Assembly: GCF_040807025.1 (NCBI RefSeq)
Contig: NC_090981.1
Span: forward strand, 44,941,317 to 45,005,316
DNA: 64,000 nt
Direction: 5' to 3'
Source of the DNA: Struthio camelus
Taxonomy: Eukaryota > Chordata > Aves > Struthioniformes > Struthionidae
The notes beneath the pieces were generated by a model. It searched no databases. It saw nothing but the letters and a program-made list of their open reading frames with translations, and was not told where the DNA came from. The position numbers and the translations under genes were made by a program. Below, one piece after another: positions 1-12,420 of this stretch (position 1 is its first letter; each line of letters starts with the position of its first letter).

Positions 1-50
1 CTGGGCACCACGGAGAAGAGTGTGGCCCCATCCTCTCAACACCCTCCCTT
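1..50 (-). repeat. CR1 LINE fragment, cut by the window edge
   Basis: The first 50 bases match the antisense of the conserved CR1 3' region: a CTGGGCACCAC segment, then AAGAG, then CCATCCTCTC and ACACCCTCCCTT. The match stops abruptly after CCCTT, where unrelated sequence begins, so the copy is broken there. The rest lies outside the window on the left. It is the antisense of the sense-strand segment that sits upstream of the familiar CR1 3' end. The family assignment is from memory of CR1 consensus sequences. Confidence 0.72.
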
Positions 51-1040
51 ACTGTTGGGGGGTTGCAGCTTGCCTAGGCACTGGTTTTCAAAAGCCAGGA
101 GTTTTTAAGGTGTCTATATTATCCACTGTCTGTTTTGTATGCATGGAAATACATGCAGGACCTGAATATACAACGAGTTTTAGGCACCCATCCTAAATAG
201 CATTTGGAGGTGATCAAATATCTAGGTCTAGGGGATTAACATGACCTTTCAGGAATGAGGAAGAGAAGGTCATTCCTTAACTTTAATCAATATTCTTTTT
301 CTTTTGAAAAAGAATATGCACAGGAATTACCAAGGCCAGAAACTATTTTTAAGTGGTGGCACTATTTAGTTGTTATGTGCTATACCTCTCATAAATGTAT
401 TGTGGAAGAAAGGGGAAGTACAAGTACTTTGTGTGCTCAAGTATTAGTGAATATCAAACAGAAAAGTACATGAGATCTGATGTTTGCAAAAGCAAACTAT
501 GAGATATACAAATGAGATATACAAATGATTACTGAGCCCAACTCTCTGAAGACTTAACATATTTATTTATAGCTGACTGATTTGGGACTAAAATATTGGA
601 ACATGTTCACATATTCTTGTTTCTCCTGCCTCAGCGTATAGTTGTTTTATCATTTTTTTTGCCAGCAACCAAAGGAAAGAGAATCTTTTTTAACCACAGC
701 ACTTGTCTCCTTTCCAAGACATAAAAAAATAAATAAACGTTCACTAAGCACAGGCAGTACAACCCACAAATGGAGGGGAGGATCTTTTCTACCCAGCAGT
801 CTTTCATCCTGGAAAACTAAACAATAATATTGACCCTTTTTTACACAAAACTCTAGCACACTATAGAATTCTTTCACTAGAAAGGGGGAAAAGGCAACAG
901 TAAAGCAAACAGTAACAGCATCTTAAGGGAGAGAACAAGACTTTGATTCTTCAGCATTCCGTGCAACAGCCCAGCTTGGAACAGAATGACTTGGGAGTAG
1001 AGAGATAAAATAATACATAATCCCTGGACAGCTTCCTTAC
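51..1040. other. AT-rich non-coding spacer
   Basis: No supported gene. It contains a 13-bp tandem duplication at 501-526. Open frames of 60-75 codons at 255-473, 642-827 and 650-877 have no splice or domain support and look like chance. Confidence 0.6.
501..526 (+). repeat. Exact 13-bp tandem duplication
   Basis: GAGATATACAAAT occurs twice head to tail with no mismatch, which suggests a recent replication-slippage duplication. Confidence 0.85.
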
Positions 1041-1134
1041 CTTAACCACAGGTCCCCAATTCATAGTTTTGTATTCTTGAACCCTTGCTTCGTTCCCTGG
1101 TGGATAAAACACATGTATGACGTTAGTGGTCTTT
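1041..1134 (-). CDS. Candidate internal coding exon, 94 nt
   Basis: On the minus strand a pyrimidine-rich acceptor (TTTTCTAATTGCAG, with a CTAAT branch-like element inside it) lies just before 1,134. A strong donor, AAG followed by GTAAGG, sits at 1,041-1,035. One frame is open across the whole interval. It starts one base in, so the first base completes a split codon, and it ends exactly on a codon boundary. It reads KTTNVIHVFYPP, then GNEARVQEYKTMN, then WGPVVK, a balanced and non-repetitive composition. A second frame stays open until a TGA near the end. I do not recognise the protein. Base composition is ordinary for the area, so the openness is not just a GC effect, but a 94-nt interval open in one of three frames can occur by chance. 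Adjacent exons were not found in a compatible phase. Confidence 0.35.
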
Positions 1135-3870
1135 CTGCAATTAGAAAATGGTTATAGATGTTGATTTTGATGCTAATCTGTGATATCTGGGCACATGTTG
1201 CTGCATATCTTGAAAAATCCATAGCATGGAAGTAATCATGATTTTTGAACATGCTGGTCTCTATATTCCCTAGTTTGGTGGAGAAACATGCACAAATCTT
1301 TTTCTGTATGGCTGGGTTTGTACTTTTGGGTAGTTTATTCTTCCCTGATTTTTTGACAAAGCTTTTCAGTGTATCAGAAGATGAGGCTGTTTCTCAAGAG
1401 TACACTTTGTGCTATGTATAAAACAACATTAGTGACAGGGTGTGCTTTTTTCAGTTGGAACTGACATTTGATACATTAGCCAAATAGGAACCTCAGCCAG
1501 ATCATAATTGGATATGTATTTTCAACATCCTCAGCCCTTCAGCCAATTGGCTGGGACTCCAGGAGACTTATTAGTAGAAATGCAGCTTTATCTTTTTTGC
1601 TAATCTGACTAAAGTGAAACCATCAAGGAAGAAGCCAAAATGAGGGAAAGATAGAAATACCAGACCTTAGGCAGCAAGCTATAGTTCAGGAAAATTATTG
1701 CTCATTAGGCTTTGTAGGCAATGGCAACGTGCAGACGAGGCTTTAAGATGAAGAATATTTGCAAGCTGTACCTATCTGTCACAATCAAAGATTTAATGGC
1801 CTAGAGGAAGACTCCGAAGACTCCATTTGAGAAAATTGGCCAGAATCTAGAGATTTCTATTCTGATTTCACTTGCTGCTAAAGCAGGTTGAAAAAAGATT
1901 GCCAGTGAATGCATTTGCAAAATCACACCAAGTCTCTTTCAAGCGCATTATTTTGTCAATGTTTGTCATTGTGCAGCTGGAAGAACAATTTATATATGTC
2001 ACACTGAGAAGAAATTGATGAATTTAGCTTTAATCCACAGATTTTGTTAAACATATTCAAAAGGAAGTAGGCTAAAAATCCTTCCCCTTACACTGTTCAT
2101 CCTAATGAGGAGTTTTAGCACATTTTAGTGCATAAGAATGACCATAATATAAGGATGGCAAGAGCTAGGAAAAGGACTATTGTAAAAGGAATGGAACTGG
2201 TGAAGTTTTGCAGGGAGATTTGTAAGGTATGCAAATTACAAGTCCAACAGTTTCAAAAAGAACTCCTCCAAAACAGATCTAAGCAAAGACTCCTGCTGAA
2301 GTAAGACAGCACATGGATACACCCACAGAACTCATTGCAAAATAAGGGCTTGCATGTTCATTTAGCAAACCTGCAAGCTATGAGACACCTCAGCAAACTG
2401 TGTTTTAGCATACCTACTTACAGCTGGTAGCAGATGATGCCTTTGCCACTTACAAACTAATAGATTCTGCGCTGGGGCCTGACACATGCACTGAATTAAT
2501 AAATCAGAAGTAGCAAGTGCTAGAAGTAGGAGATGGTGAAGAACCTGGAAGTGGCAATCAGCCATCCTTCACTGCTGCAAAATAATATGAATAGCAAAAA
2601 GGAGGATCACCACCCAAAAATAGTATTTTCCATGACGCTTCAACTAGTATAATAATAGTAAATTTTTTTTTTTTTTTAAGGAAAGCAAGAATTATCAAAT
2701 ACAGATCAGACAGTGGTTGGAATGGTTAAATATTTCATACCTGACAATGATCAGTACCAGATGCTATCTAGAAGTATTAAAGAGTTGACTACACTCTTAG
2801 GTTTTCTTCTTAAGTGGTTAGAGTTAATATAAAAGTCAGAGAGATGTATGTGAGTGCTTAGTTAATTTTAAAGCCAGCAATCCCTCCATCTTTTGGCCCA
2901 CAGCACAAGGGAGGTAATTTAAACTAGTTTAGCTCAACTCTCAAAGAATGAGGGTCAAGCAAGTTGAGTTTCATGTCCTGTCTACCAGAGGCAAAGTTCA
3001 GTCTCACGGACAGCCATCTTGGGTGAGATGAAATGTGGTCATTTGTCAGTCTGCGGTATTTTGCCCGTGTCTGAACCCCACACAGAGTACCTAGGAAGAT
3101 CTGTCTGAGTCTCCTGTAGCCTTGCATGCACTGGGGGACCTGGTTTCCGAGGAGCTACATCTCTGGGATGAGACAAGACAGGCCCTAGTGTGTTAGTCCC
3201 CTCAGGGAAAATCCATCTGACAGTGGCTGTTTGGCCTCTATCTGAGATGTCCCACATCTACCTTTTGGTGTAGAAGGATGAGATTGAAGGGGTGCTCTTA
3301 AACCAAAATGAATTCACAACAAAACCCTCAGCAAAGCCCCCTTGTTCTTCCCAGGTTCATTTGGTACCATGTTGCTTTCTTCTCTTCCCTTTTCCAGCTG
3401 CTCCCAGTATTCCCGATGAAGCCAGTTGTTAACCTCTCACCATGTTTGGAGTTTACCATTTTGTCCCGCTGTCAGGTCCATTCCCCTGGGGCTGCATAGC
3501 CCACAGGGGCTATGTGGCTTGCCAGGCAAGTCGTCCGGTCCCAGGACCCCTCCCAAATGCTTCCTCTGCATGGCTCACGAGGAATAAAACATTGGAGCTT
3601 CAACCACTCTCATGGTTTAAACCAACACATTTAACTTGACAGCTAGGTGGGCTAAGAGCAGGCAAACAGCTATCTGATCACTTATTATCATCTGGCCATA
3701 CTTTTGACTAATTTATAATCTATAACAGCATATTATCCAGCCAGACAGTATTTACAGCTTTTCACTAGCCTCTGGAGGTGAGGTAGTGGGTAGGGTGGCT
3801 AATGTGCAACAAAAATTCTTCTATAGAATTCACTGTTTTGCTAATATTTACAAGTAACTCATATAAGCCC
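1135..3870. other. Non-coding spacer
   Basis: No supported gene. It holds a perfect 14-bp palindrome, CAGCCAATTGGCTG, at 1,540-1,553, containing a CCAAT box on both strands. A T15 run lies at 2,663-2,677. A donor-like site on the minus strand near 2,420 has no convincing acceptor partner. Confidence 0.55.
2663..2677. repeat. T15 homopolymer
   Basis: Fifteen consecutive T. Nothing upstream on the minus strand suggests a retroposed gene body ending in this tract. Confidence 0.9.
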
Positions 3871-3924
3871 TTAGCTTTAAGCACATGGGGTCTTTAAAAG
3901 GTAGGGATTTAAGCATGTGCTGAA
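3871..3924. repeat. Relic of an ancient sauropsid hairpin repeat
   Basis: TTAGCTTTAAGCACATG at 3,871-3,887 is followed by TTTAAGCATGTGCTGAA around 3,908-3,924. The inner parts AGCACATG (3,880-3,887) and CATGTGCT (3,914-3,921) are exact reverse complements. Both arms resemble the TTAAGCACATGCTTAA-type sequence of an abundant short repeat I know from bird, crocodilian and turtle DNA. The copy is diverged and its centre is lost. Confidence 0.4.
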
Positions 3925-5814
3925 TTAACTTTTTATACAGTGCAGTTCTGTTTCTTTCTTCAGTGCTCATCTGTCTTTACTGGCTGCCTCAGCTTATGAT
4001 AGGTTCTCACATTGTTTAAGCATGTCTACTGAAAATCATTTTGTTAAAGAGTACAGGTGGCTGGCTAAGCATAACCTCTGGTAAAATATTTACACAAAAA
4101 AAGTGCTACCAAAAAGTTGTATACACTGCAACTGTAAGAAGCCAGCACTGGCTGAAGACACAGGGGTCATAGGTGTCAAAACTGATTATTCTTCTTCCAG
4201 TTTTTCCAGACTAAAACTCAATGAGTCATGTGTTGTCCAAGTTGGGCACTGTGAAATATCGGCTACTGTGAAACCATCTGCTTTCATAGATGATTATTTT
4301 GCCAATAGGTTCTTCAAGAATCGTTCATTTCATCTGTCCCCTACAGGCAATTTTTGTTCTGCTGATCAGTTACCTGGCCTTTTTACTCTTCTGGTCTAGT
4401 AAAGATATTAAAAAGAGAAGGATAAGTGATGGATAGCAAATCCAGAACACATGCTTCTGATAAGATGTCTCAGGTGGCTAATCATTCATGCTGAAATACA
4501 CGAAACTTTCAAAATACACAAAAATTACTCATGATCACTTTGTTGCTGGTCTATAGCTAAAACAAACCAACAAATACCAAAGAATCAAACTCACAGTTTA
4601 TGTTAAGGAAGTAATTGCAAGAGTTAAAATTGTTCCCAGAAGCCAAAGAAATAAGGGCAACAAAATGTGATCTCAAAGAAGTGTATCATTTAATGCTGAA
4701 TTAATTTACTGTGAATCCACTCTGTAACAAAAGTAATGGTAACCTGCAAACATAGCCTAGAAGCAAAACCTCCATGTGGCTATTTCATTTCAAGCAAAAG
4801 TTGAAATTTTGGCCCTCCCCCCAAAAAAGTTCATTTTTGAGCCTCTGAAATAAAAGCGTTTTGAACAACTATGGTGTTAATGTTGCAAATGCAACACCAC
4901 ACTTTTCTGCCAAGGGGGTGTGACATGGAATTCCACCATTCCATAATGATACATATGTGGCAATAACTGAAAGCCCATGAAATGCGCACATAAATTTTGA
5001 TTACAGCAATTTGGAACAGCATTATGAACGAGGTATACAGTCCCACTGGGTTAAACCCGCATCAGACAAGTAAGCCATGGTGTATTTCTCTTTCTAGCTG
5101 ATACCTCAACCAGGCCTAAGATGCTATCTTCAGACAATTGGGGAGTATCTAGTGAATTACACTTTCTTTTTCAAAAATTGTCTATCCACCTATCTTTGCT
5201 CTTTTGTGGATCCCATTATTAGCAGAGATGGAAACTTCCCAATACGATGAAGAGTTTGTACTCAATACAAAGCATATTTAATTGTCTTTGGCATGTCTTA
5301 AAAGCAAAGGTCTTTAGTCAGGTGAACGCTTGTTGACTATAGCTGCAGTTTGCAAAAATCTCTTTCAATAGAGTGGATCTTTGTCTGAAAGGAATGCAAG
5401 AAGCCAAAAGGATACCTACAAGAAGCCCTCAGGATTTAATTCTTTATCGCTAGTTAAAGGAGTGAGTCTGGAGAGACTGCGAGCCATCTAACTGGCAGTA
5501 GGTCAGGAGCTGCAGGACCTGGGTCCCTTCTCCCAGGTACTAGCATGGCCCGCTGAAGCATGTGGAGGGAAAGTGAAGGCATGTAAGCGCACAGTGACGC
5601 ACTGCAACATGCTAGCTCTTTTGCCTTGAAGCTGCTTGGCGTGTGAAATTCAAACTAACTGGTTTTAGCCATTAAAAAGATTGCATGCTAGACTGCAAAG
5701 CGCTGTGAGCTGGCTGCATGCAAACAGCGGGAAGGCAAAATCTGCAGGATTGTTGCCACCAGCTGAACACTATGGGCCAAAAAGGGCTAGCAGGAGCTGG
5801 GTGTCTGCTGCACC
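3925..5814. other. Non-coding spacer
   Basis: AT-rich with no supported gene. A 98-codon open frame at 4,103-4,399 has no recognisable domain and no flanking splice pair, so it is treated as chance. Confidence 0.55.
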
Positions 5815-6108
5815 CAGGAGCGGGGAGGTCTCAGGACCTCTGCAGAGCCGTGCCGCAGCACAGGGCCCGAACAGGCGCTGGGGCGCAGTGAGCTGTGCCC
5901 CGCAACGGGCCCGGGAGCAGGGAGCGCTGTCGGCCAGGCCTGGCACTCCCATTCTGCAGGCACTGGGGTCTTGCACGACCGCTACGCTGGGCACTGCAGC
6001 CCCCAGCTGCTGCGTGCTGAATCTCAGCTCGGTATCCTCTGGGCACAGCACGGGAGCAGCCTCATCATCAGCTCCCCTGGTGCTAGTCACATGCTTAAAA
6101 TTAAGCAT
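5815..6108. other. GC-rich patch with a terminal palindrome
   Basis: Composition rises sharply from about 5,815 to about 6,010, with scattered CpG. This explains the long open frames on both strands here, including a 212-codon frame at 5,681-6,319 that begins at TTG. The patch is followed by a perfect palindrome, ATGCTTAAAATTAAGCAT in outline (8-bp arms, 2-base centre), at 6,091-6,108. No splice-bounded exon is evident. Confidence 0.5.
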
Positions 6109-6899
6109 ATTCTTACTTGTTTTGCTGGTTTGCAGCCAGATTACTCCACTCCAAACCCATAAGGAGGAAGAAAGGGTGGGGTTTGGGCTGATTCACAAAC
6201 GAGTTGTTGTAGTGTGTGGAGGCAGCTTTGAGAAAATACTGTCCTATCCCCCAAAGCACAGGCACCAGTCCGGACCAGAATCCCGCTGGGAGCCATACAA
6301 GCTCAGTCTGGAGGACTGACCACCTAGTTTACAATCAAATTAAGAAGTAAAAAGAGGCTGTGGAAAAAAAGGACATCCACTTCAAAGGTACCTGATGACA
6401 TTTTGTTTGTTGTGAGCCATTAGCTCAGAAGCTGACATGGCTATACAGCAGGCACACTCCTGCCACTAGCTGTCCTGCTGCAGCATGGCACCCGTTGGGG
6501 TCTGGGCAATGCCCTGAATGCAGACTTGGCTGGTCATCTGGAAAGATTTCCACTTGCCCACAGCATTGTTCACAGACCCATACTCCTGCATGGTGGCAAG
6601 GTCTGCAGAGTGCTACACCCGGCTTGCCCAGCCCAACTCTTCCTCCTCCCTCCTCTACCCTCTGCAGCCATCCACCATCACGCTGGTGCAGCCTCTGCAC
6701 CATTCATCATAGCTGCCACCCAGCTGGCCCTAGGGAAGGTGACAGATCTCTCCCTCTCTTTGCCCTCTTGCTACACAACTGCCTTAGCACCAATCTCCTC
6801 ACTTAGCCACAGCCAGATCCGAATGAGAAGGCAGCTCTTGTCTTGCTTTCTCTCATCAGTTTGAGCCCATGCTCCACACTTCACCTACCTTTGCTAGCT
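6109..6899. other. Spacer, C-rich in its centre
   Basis: The segment 6,560-6,700 is C-rich and opens all three plus frames in parallel, the signature of composition and not of coding. No gene is supported. Confidence 0.5.
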
Positions 6900-6916
6900 G
6901 GGGGGGGGGGGGGGGG
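6900..6916 (+). repeat. G17 homopolymer
   Basis: Seventeen consecutive G. Such runs can fold as G-quadruplexes and are unstable in replication and sequencing. The exact length may be an assembly estimate. Confidence 0.9.
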
Positions 6917-7115
6917 CAGTCACCATGCTTCAGCATCTTGCGTTACGTGGTATCTTGTGTGCTGCAACAGAATTTGGGCTATATCAAGATAAAGCATAAT
7001 TGCTTTCAACAGTGGTATAACATTAATAGCTACCTTCAGGAACAACCCTCTGTATGTGAGGTTTATGCCAAAGGTTCAGGAAATCACACATCTGGTTTGC
7101 TTTATCTCAGTTCTC

Positions 7116-7138
7116 AGTCCTCTAGTCTGAGGACTAGA
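7116..7138. repeat. Nested inverted repeats
   Basis: Two overlapping perfect inverted repeats share this site: AGTCCTC/GAGGACT (7,116-7,122 and 7,129-7,135) and TCTAGTC/GACTAGA (7,121-7,127 and 7,132-7,138). They are alternative, mutually exclusive stems. Confidence 0.7.
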
Positions 7139-7229
7139 TTGTGGGTTTACCCTCTAGCCCATAGTGATGGACAATTTACTCCTAGGGACAAGCTAGGGAC
7201 TGAATTATAATTCAGCCACTGTCTGAACC

Positions 7230-7600
7230 GTGCTTCTCTGCAGCTCTGTGCCCAGCCTAGCCTACCGCCAGCACAGACTGGCTCTTGGCGCTGCTGGTTC
7301 GCTGGCGGGGACCCTGACATGCTGCCCAGCCACAAGAGCAAGCCAGCGCCCCAGAAGCCAGCTTCCCCTTCCATGTCATGACCCCAGAGACACGGAGCGG
7401 AGGCAGAGGAGCGCATAGCACTGTGTGAGCGCCCGGGGCAGGAGAGTGGGCTGAGCTGCAGCCCTGACCTACACCTGGCATACATTATGTCTAAGCCGGT
7501 GCACGTGTCGAGCCTAGGACTTGCGCAGCCCAGTGCTCTCCCGCAGGCAGGGCCACGGCGCAGGTGCTAGTTATCTGCAGCACATGCAGCCTCTCCAGCT
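7230..7600. other. GC-rich patch
   Basis: GC-rich and moderately CpG-containing. It carries overlapping open frames on both strands (112 codons at 7,147-7,485 minus, 62 codons at 7,230-7,418 plus), none with a recognisable domain. It could be a small GC-rich exon or a degraded CpG island; nothing visible decides. Confidence 0.4.
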
Positions 7601-9299
7601 CCACAATGCATGCACCCAGCAGTAGAGGAGGGGCTGACATTTTAGATGGAGTAAGTTGTTACAGAACCAGGCTCAGCCTCCAAAGCTTTATTTACAATTA
7701 ATATGTGTTGGTAGGCAGAGCAGTTCTGGGACATCCAGCTGGTGCAGCCCGAGGGAAGGGAAATGGTGCCTATCAACATGCAGCAGAGCTGGCAGCAGCC
7801 GAGCAGCTGAGGCGCTGCCTGCCTGAGGCAGTGCCTCCTCCTCCTCACAGGGCAAGCGGCGGGCACACTCGCTGGGCTGCGGTGCGCAACTGGAAGTCCT
7901 CTTCTCTCTGTGCACAATGCCACACAAACAGAGGCTGGTCACAAGGATCGTGTTGCAATAGCCAGGCCTTGTTTAAGCTGTGAGCGCTACCATTGACCCG
8001 CAGCTCTCCATCTTTGCAACAGAACATAGCTTTTTGATGAAACGTAAGTATCAAAGGGAGAAATGTTTTCATTAAAAATGAAGGGTTCATGGAAAGTAGC
8101 AAGGACTTGAAAACTCAAATTGTTCTCTTTAAAGACAGCAATATTGCAAAGAAGAATTTTAATGAACTCTGATTTTTATTGTAACTTTGTTACAGATATG
8201 TTTACGCGTATGCTCTTGTGAGGGAGCTTATTTCTGCCCTAATGAGCAAGCTAAAACACAGCCTTATGCTGCCTAAGGCAGAGCCAGGAGACTCCCATAC
8301 AATAAAAATTCTCTGTTGCCCTGAAGCCTTCACCTAAAATTGTATCCAAACCTGAACTGAATTATTTCTGAAAGGGTAATTACTTCTTGATTACTTTTTA
8401 CCAACCTCTAGGCTTCCAGGCTCCAGGCAGAAGTAGAACTGTCAGATGTCCAAAGAGAGAGAGAAACTGCTCTTACAGCGACTCCAGCCCAGCTGGAAGA
8501 ACAAAATACAATAAATCTTTTCTTGTGGGAGCTCCAGACCTCTTTCCAGAGGCTGGGTGAGCTCTGATGCATTGCTGATAAGCCTCCAAACCAATGACAG
8601 GATTCTGACCTGCCCTTATTACGCTGCACAAAAGAGGAAGGGAAAGCTTGGCACTGGCGGCTCGTCTCAAAGGTCAGAGTACAAAGACGGCAGACCTTAT
8701 CCATCGTGCTGCTATTCAGTTCTCCCTGAAAGTAGGCTCAGAGCGGGTACAAGCCTTTCCCTCCCTCCCAAAATGCAAGCCAGCAGAACGAGTCAGTGCA
8801 GCCTGAGAAGTCACGAAGTCACCTGCCATGCAATGTGCTGCTTACCAGCAGCAAGTGACCTCCTGCTGCTGCACAGTGCGATCGAAAAGGGAATCGTGGT
8901 CCATTCCCCCACAAAGTGCTCTGAGGATGGGCAGTAGACTGTCATCCCTTAAGCAGACCAGATGACACATTTTCAGACTCTCCTCCTTTCTGAGCCTCAC
9001 CCATAACAGTGAACACTTTAGAAGAAAGAGTTTGAATTATTATATATTTGACTCTGTCTTGCCTGGGCATGACAACGGCCTTACACACCACCCTGCCAAT
9101 TTAATACATCATCCTGAGAAGCCTACAAACCACCCACATGCAAACATCCACGCTGGGGCAGGCCAGCAGTTCATGCAGTTTGGAGATGATTGTTCTCTTG
9201 GTTTTGTAGCCCAACATTTCACCTTGTTGTTGCCTCCTTTCCAAGTCAGAGTCTTATCAGTGATCACTCTCTTTGTACAGAAGCCATTTCATATTCCTA
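7601..9299. other. Non-coding spacer
   Basis: No supported gene. A good plus-strand donor (AAAC followed by GTAAGTAT) at about 8,045 and a minus-strand donor at about 8,847 lack convincing partner exons. Open frames at 7,642-7,983 and 8,408-8,937 overlap on opposite strands without recognisable content. Confidence 0.45.
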
Positions 9300-9377
9300 A
9301 ATCTTCATGATTGATACTCTTTTTTGAACTTTTCACTTTCTGAGCTGGGGTAACTGGTACTGGACACAGTATTCCAG
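9300..9377 (-). repeat. Degraded CR1-like fragment
   Basis: TGGTACTGGACACAGTATTCCAG at 9,355-9,377, preceded by CTCTTTTTTGAACTTTTCAC, resembles the antisense of a conserved CR1 segment (TTGAACTTTCTCC-like, then ACTGGACACAGTATTCCAG). The flanks are too diverged to extend the match. Confidence 0.5.
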
Positions 9378-11971
9378 GAAGAAGAAAGTTTCTGCTTTCT
9401 GTGGTGGCATGTGAGTTGCTTGCCACTCATTTTAAGAAATCCTCACATCCAGATTTCTTAGCGTGGAGGTGGTGTTAGCAAAGAATTGTGTTCCATGATT
9501 CCAGTTTTCCTGGATTTCTTCTTGACAGACATTTGCTCATTTAGAGCCATCCATAAGTGTGTAAGGTTAGGGCTTTTTTCCGCATGTGCATGGTGGAAAA
9601 TGCTCTTATTAAATTTCATCATGTCGGTTTATCACCCAGTCATTCACTGTCAGTGGACACTGTGAAAGTCATTTTTCCCTAGCAAATCGAACAGAATTAT
9701 ATGTGGCTTTTCCTCTATGGAGTAAATATTACCAATGCTGCAGCCTTTGACCAGATGTCTTGGTTATAGCTGCTGTATTTGAGAGAAAAATGCTGCAAGG
9801 AACGTGAAGCCTCATTCAGTCTATTTAAAAAAAAAAAAGTCTGAAAGCCTGATCCTGAACATCTTTCATTCTTTTTAATGTTTTAAATGATGGTTTCCTT
9901 CCTTCATTTCTCTTTGATTCAGCAGATGCTATGTAGCATCAGCACAAGTTTGGGTAATATTTCATACTGAATCACCATACGCTGGTTGCATTGGATTTAT
10001 TTCCATAGGGTTCCTTCAACCACAAGAGTACCATATATTATATATTGCTCAATATATCAAAGCCTAGTGGCAGGATGTGAAGTTTCTTTATGTGAGTATA
10101 CTCGTGGATGTCGGTTTCTAGGATAAGAAAGGAAAATTGGAAGAGGGGGTCATAGCACACATTGGTGTGTAATGTGGGACCAGAGGTTTCCATTTCACAC
10201 ATCAGCCCCATAATCTCAAAGAGGCTGTGGGAAGGAACCACAAAATGATACTGTCATGAAACAGTGGAGCACATGCAGGCCTAGGTGAGAGAAAGCACGA
10301 CTCCGGTGCTGACTGTGATGTGGGTACCGGTATCAACCAGGACAAGAGGGAGCTGCCATGGGCTTTTGGGCCAAGAACAAAGTCAATGGGCATTTTAAGA
10401 CTGCCAAGGCCAAGGAGAAAGCTCAGAGGAGAGCTGGTTTCTGTTGTTGATCAAATGATCCAATCTCAGTAGGAAGATGCTAATTTGGGTTTTACTTTGG
10501 TTTCCTTGTGTTGGGGTGAAAATTGGGTGAGGATTCACAGATTATTCAGCCTACTCATGGATCTAGAATGATAATAGTGTGTAATAAACAGGAATAATTA
10601 TTATTACTAACCCTGAAACAGGCAAAACCTATAAGGTACATATGTAGTTCAAAGAGATGCCCATCACCACTTGGCAGTTATTAAACCTTAGAAATTGTAT
10701 ATCCTCTGAATAGTGGGTATGTGGGTAAACATGAGTTCAACTAACAGAAAACCATAGGAAATGGAAATATGCAGCTCGGATCAGAAAATTGCAATTATCA
10801 GTGGTTTGCAATTCATGTAGCTGTATTTGAGGAGCATTGAAGTATTTTGTTGGGTTGTCTTCACACAGTTCTTGAGTTACTGATTTTTTTTTCTTCTCAG
10901 GATAAGCAGTTACTCTGTTCAAATTCCCTCCTATTTTCCAAATCATTTGAAGACCTATTTTCTCAAAACAGGTCATTCCTTTAAAAATGATGCATGACTG
11001 ATTAATTCATATTTTTCCTGTTTAGTGACTATCTCAATAACCATTTTTGAGAGCATTCTTTCTTTTTAATTTAGGGAAGCGTGATACTTTTGATGTCATA
11101 TGAGTTTTGCTCATATTCATAATTCATTTTGTTTAGAAAAGGTTTAACTCTCCAAAATGAACTAGTAGGTGAGTATTCACATAGAGTAGATAAACAGGTA
11201 GAAAGAAAACATGTAAAAAATTTAAACTAATATTTTATTTTAATCAGGCCTTCTATTTTTCCCTCAAAGGGTGTTAAAAAGAATACACAGAGGCAGCACA
11301 CAGTTTCATTTCCTCAGCAGTTGCACAGACTGTGTGTTAAATCAGGTGCTAGAGGGTCTTCTGTGGGAAGTGTGGCTTCTTTCTTTATCCTCTAGAACTT
11401 GTCAGGCAGTGAGTGAAAGTTACCTGAGTAACTTCTGGAGACACAATTTGCTATTTTTTTCCTCCCATTTTTTACTGGAGCTGTGTTGAGCAGGAAATAT
11501 TGGAGGCTGTAGAGAGAAAGAGAGCAGAAGAGAAGATGATGAGGAGGGAGGTTGGGCTGCAAAATCAATGCCTACAGGAATTTAGACCAGGACGCTCAGA
11601 ACTTGAGACTACTGGGGCAGGTTCCACAAACGGGCTCTGATTTCAGCCATCTTCATTTTGATTAGAAATAGGCAGAAACAGAAATGGTTTTGATTTAGCA
11701 ACACCTCTTTGGCCAGGTTTTAATTTGGGTGGCTTGGATCAGGGCATGGTTTTATTAAAACCAGCCATGTTTGCTTGGATGCATGTTTCAGATAACCGGC
11801 TCTGGTTTGGACTCATTTTCATGTATAGCCACAGGCTCACACTCTCTCCCCCTCCCTGGTTCCCTTTTGCAGCTCCCTCTATACTAGCCTGTGACCGCTG
11901 AAAGACCATTTCATTGTTAGAAAACCAGGGAATCAGGTTTATTTACTAGGAGTGACCTAGTTAGAGCAGAA
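9378..11971. other. AT-rich spacer with nothing supported
   Basis: No gene, RNA or clear repeat recognised. A plus-strand donor-like TAG followed by GTGAGTATT at about 11,168 lies 30 bases after an acceptor-like TTTTGTTTAG; the implied micro-exon is too short to judge. Confidence 0.5.
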
Positions 11972-11995
11972 GTGTGTGTGTGGGGGGGGGGGGGG
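11972..11995 (+). repeat. (GT)n followed by G14
   Basis: Five GT units run directly into fourteen consecutive G. It is a simple repeat with G-quadruplex potential. Confidence 0.9.
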
Positions 11996-12420
11996 ACATC
12001 TAATGTAGTCTGTCATTTTGAATAAGCACTGAAACAACTGCTAGCCATCCACTGCATACTTCACTCCTTGGATCAACAAAGGAGCCCTGCCAAACGTCAG
12101 ATTATATATTCCACAGCTGAAGTGTTTGCATAACTTTTCAGTGGCTACCATTTAAAGAAAGAAAACCACTGATGGGCCTTTTCTTAATATGTTCCCCTAA
12201 GCTGACATGTTCACAGTGTACTGCCAGCAATCATTTTGTACTTGGAAGGCAAAGTTACTCATATCTTTGCCGTAGCCGCTGTGCCAGCTAGCAAGACGGG
12301 ACTAGCCTCTCATATTTTCACAATCTCGGCATTCCATCGAAGGAACTTCAGCACGTTCGCAGACAGTGCTCGGGAGCCCTGAGCCCACCTAATGCACAGC
12401 GTGGCTCCAGAATTGTAGCC

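Noticed and set aside
3592..3640. CATGGTTTAAACC segment as a retroviral LTR edge
   Set aside because: A single short resemblance with no partner LTR, primer-binding site or polypurine tract nearby.
5681..6319. 212-codon plus-strand open frame
   Set aside because: It begins at TTG, lies in a GC-rich patch, is overlapped by long antisense frames, and has no recognisable domain or splice boundaries.
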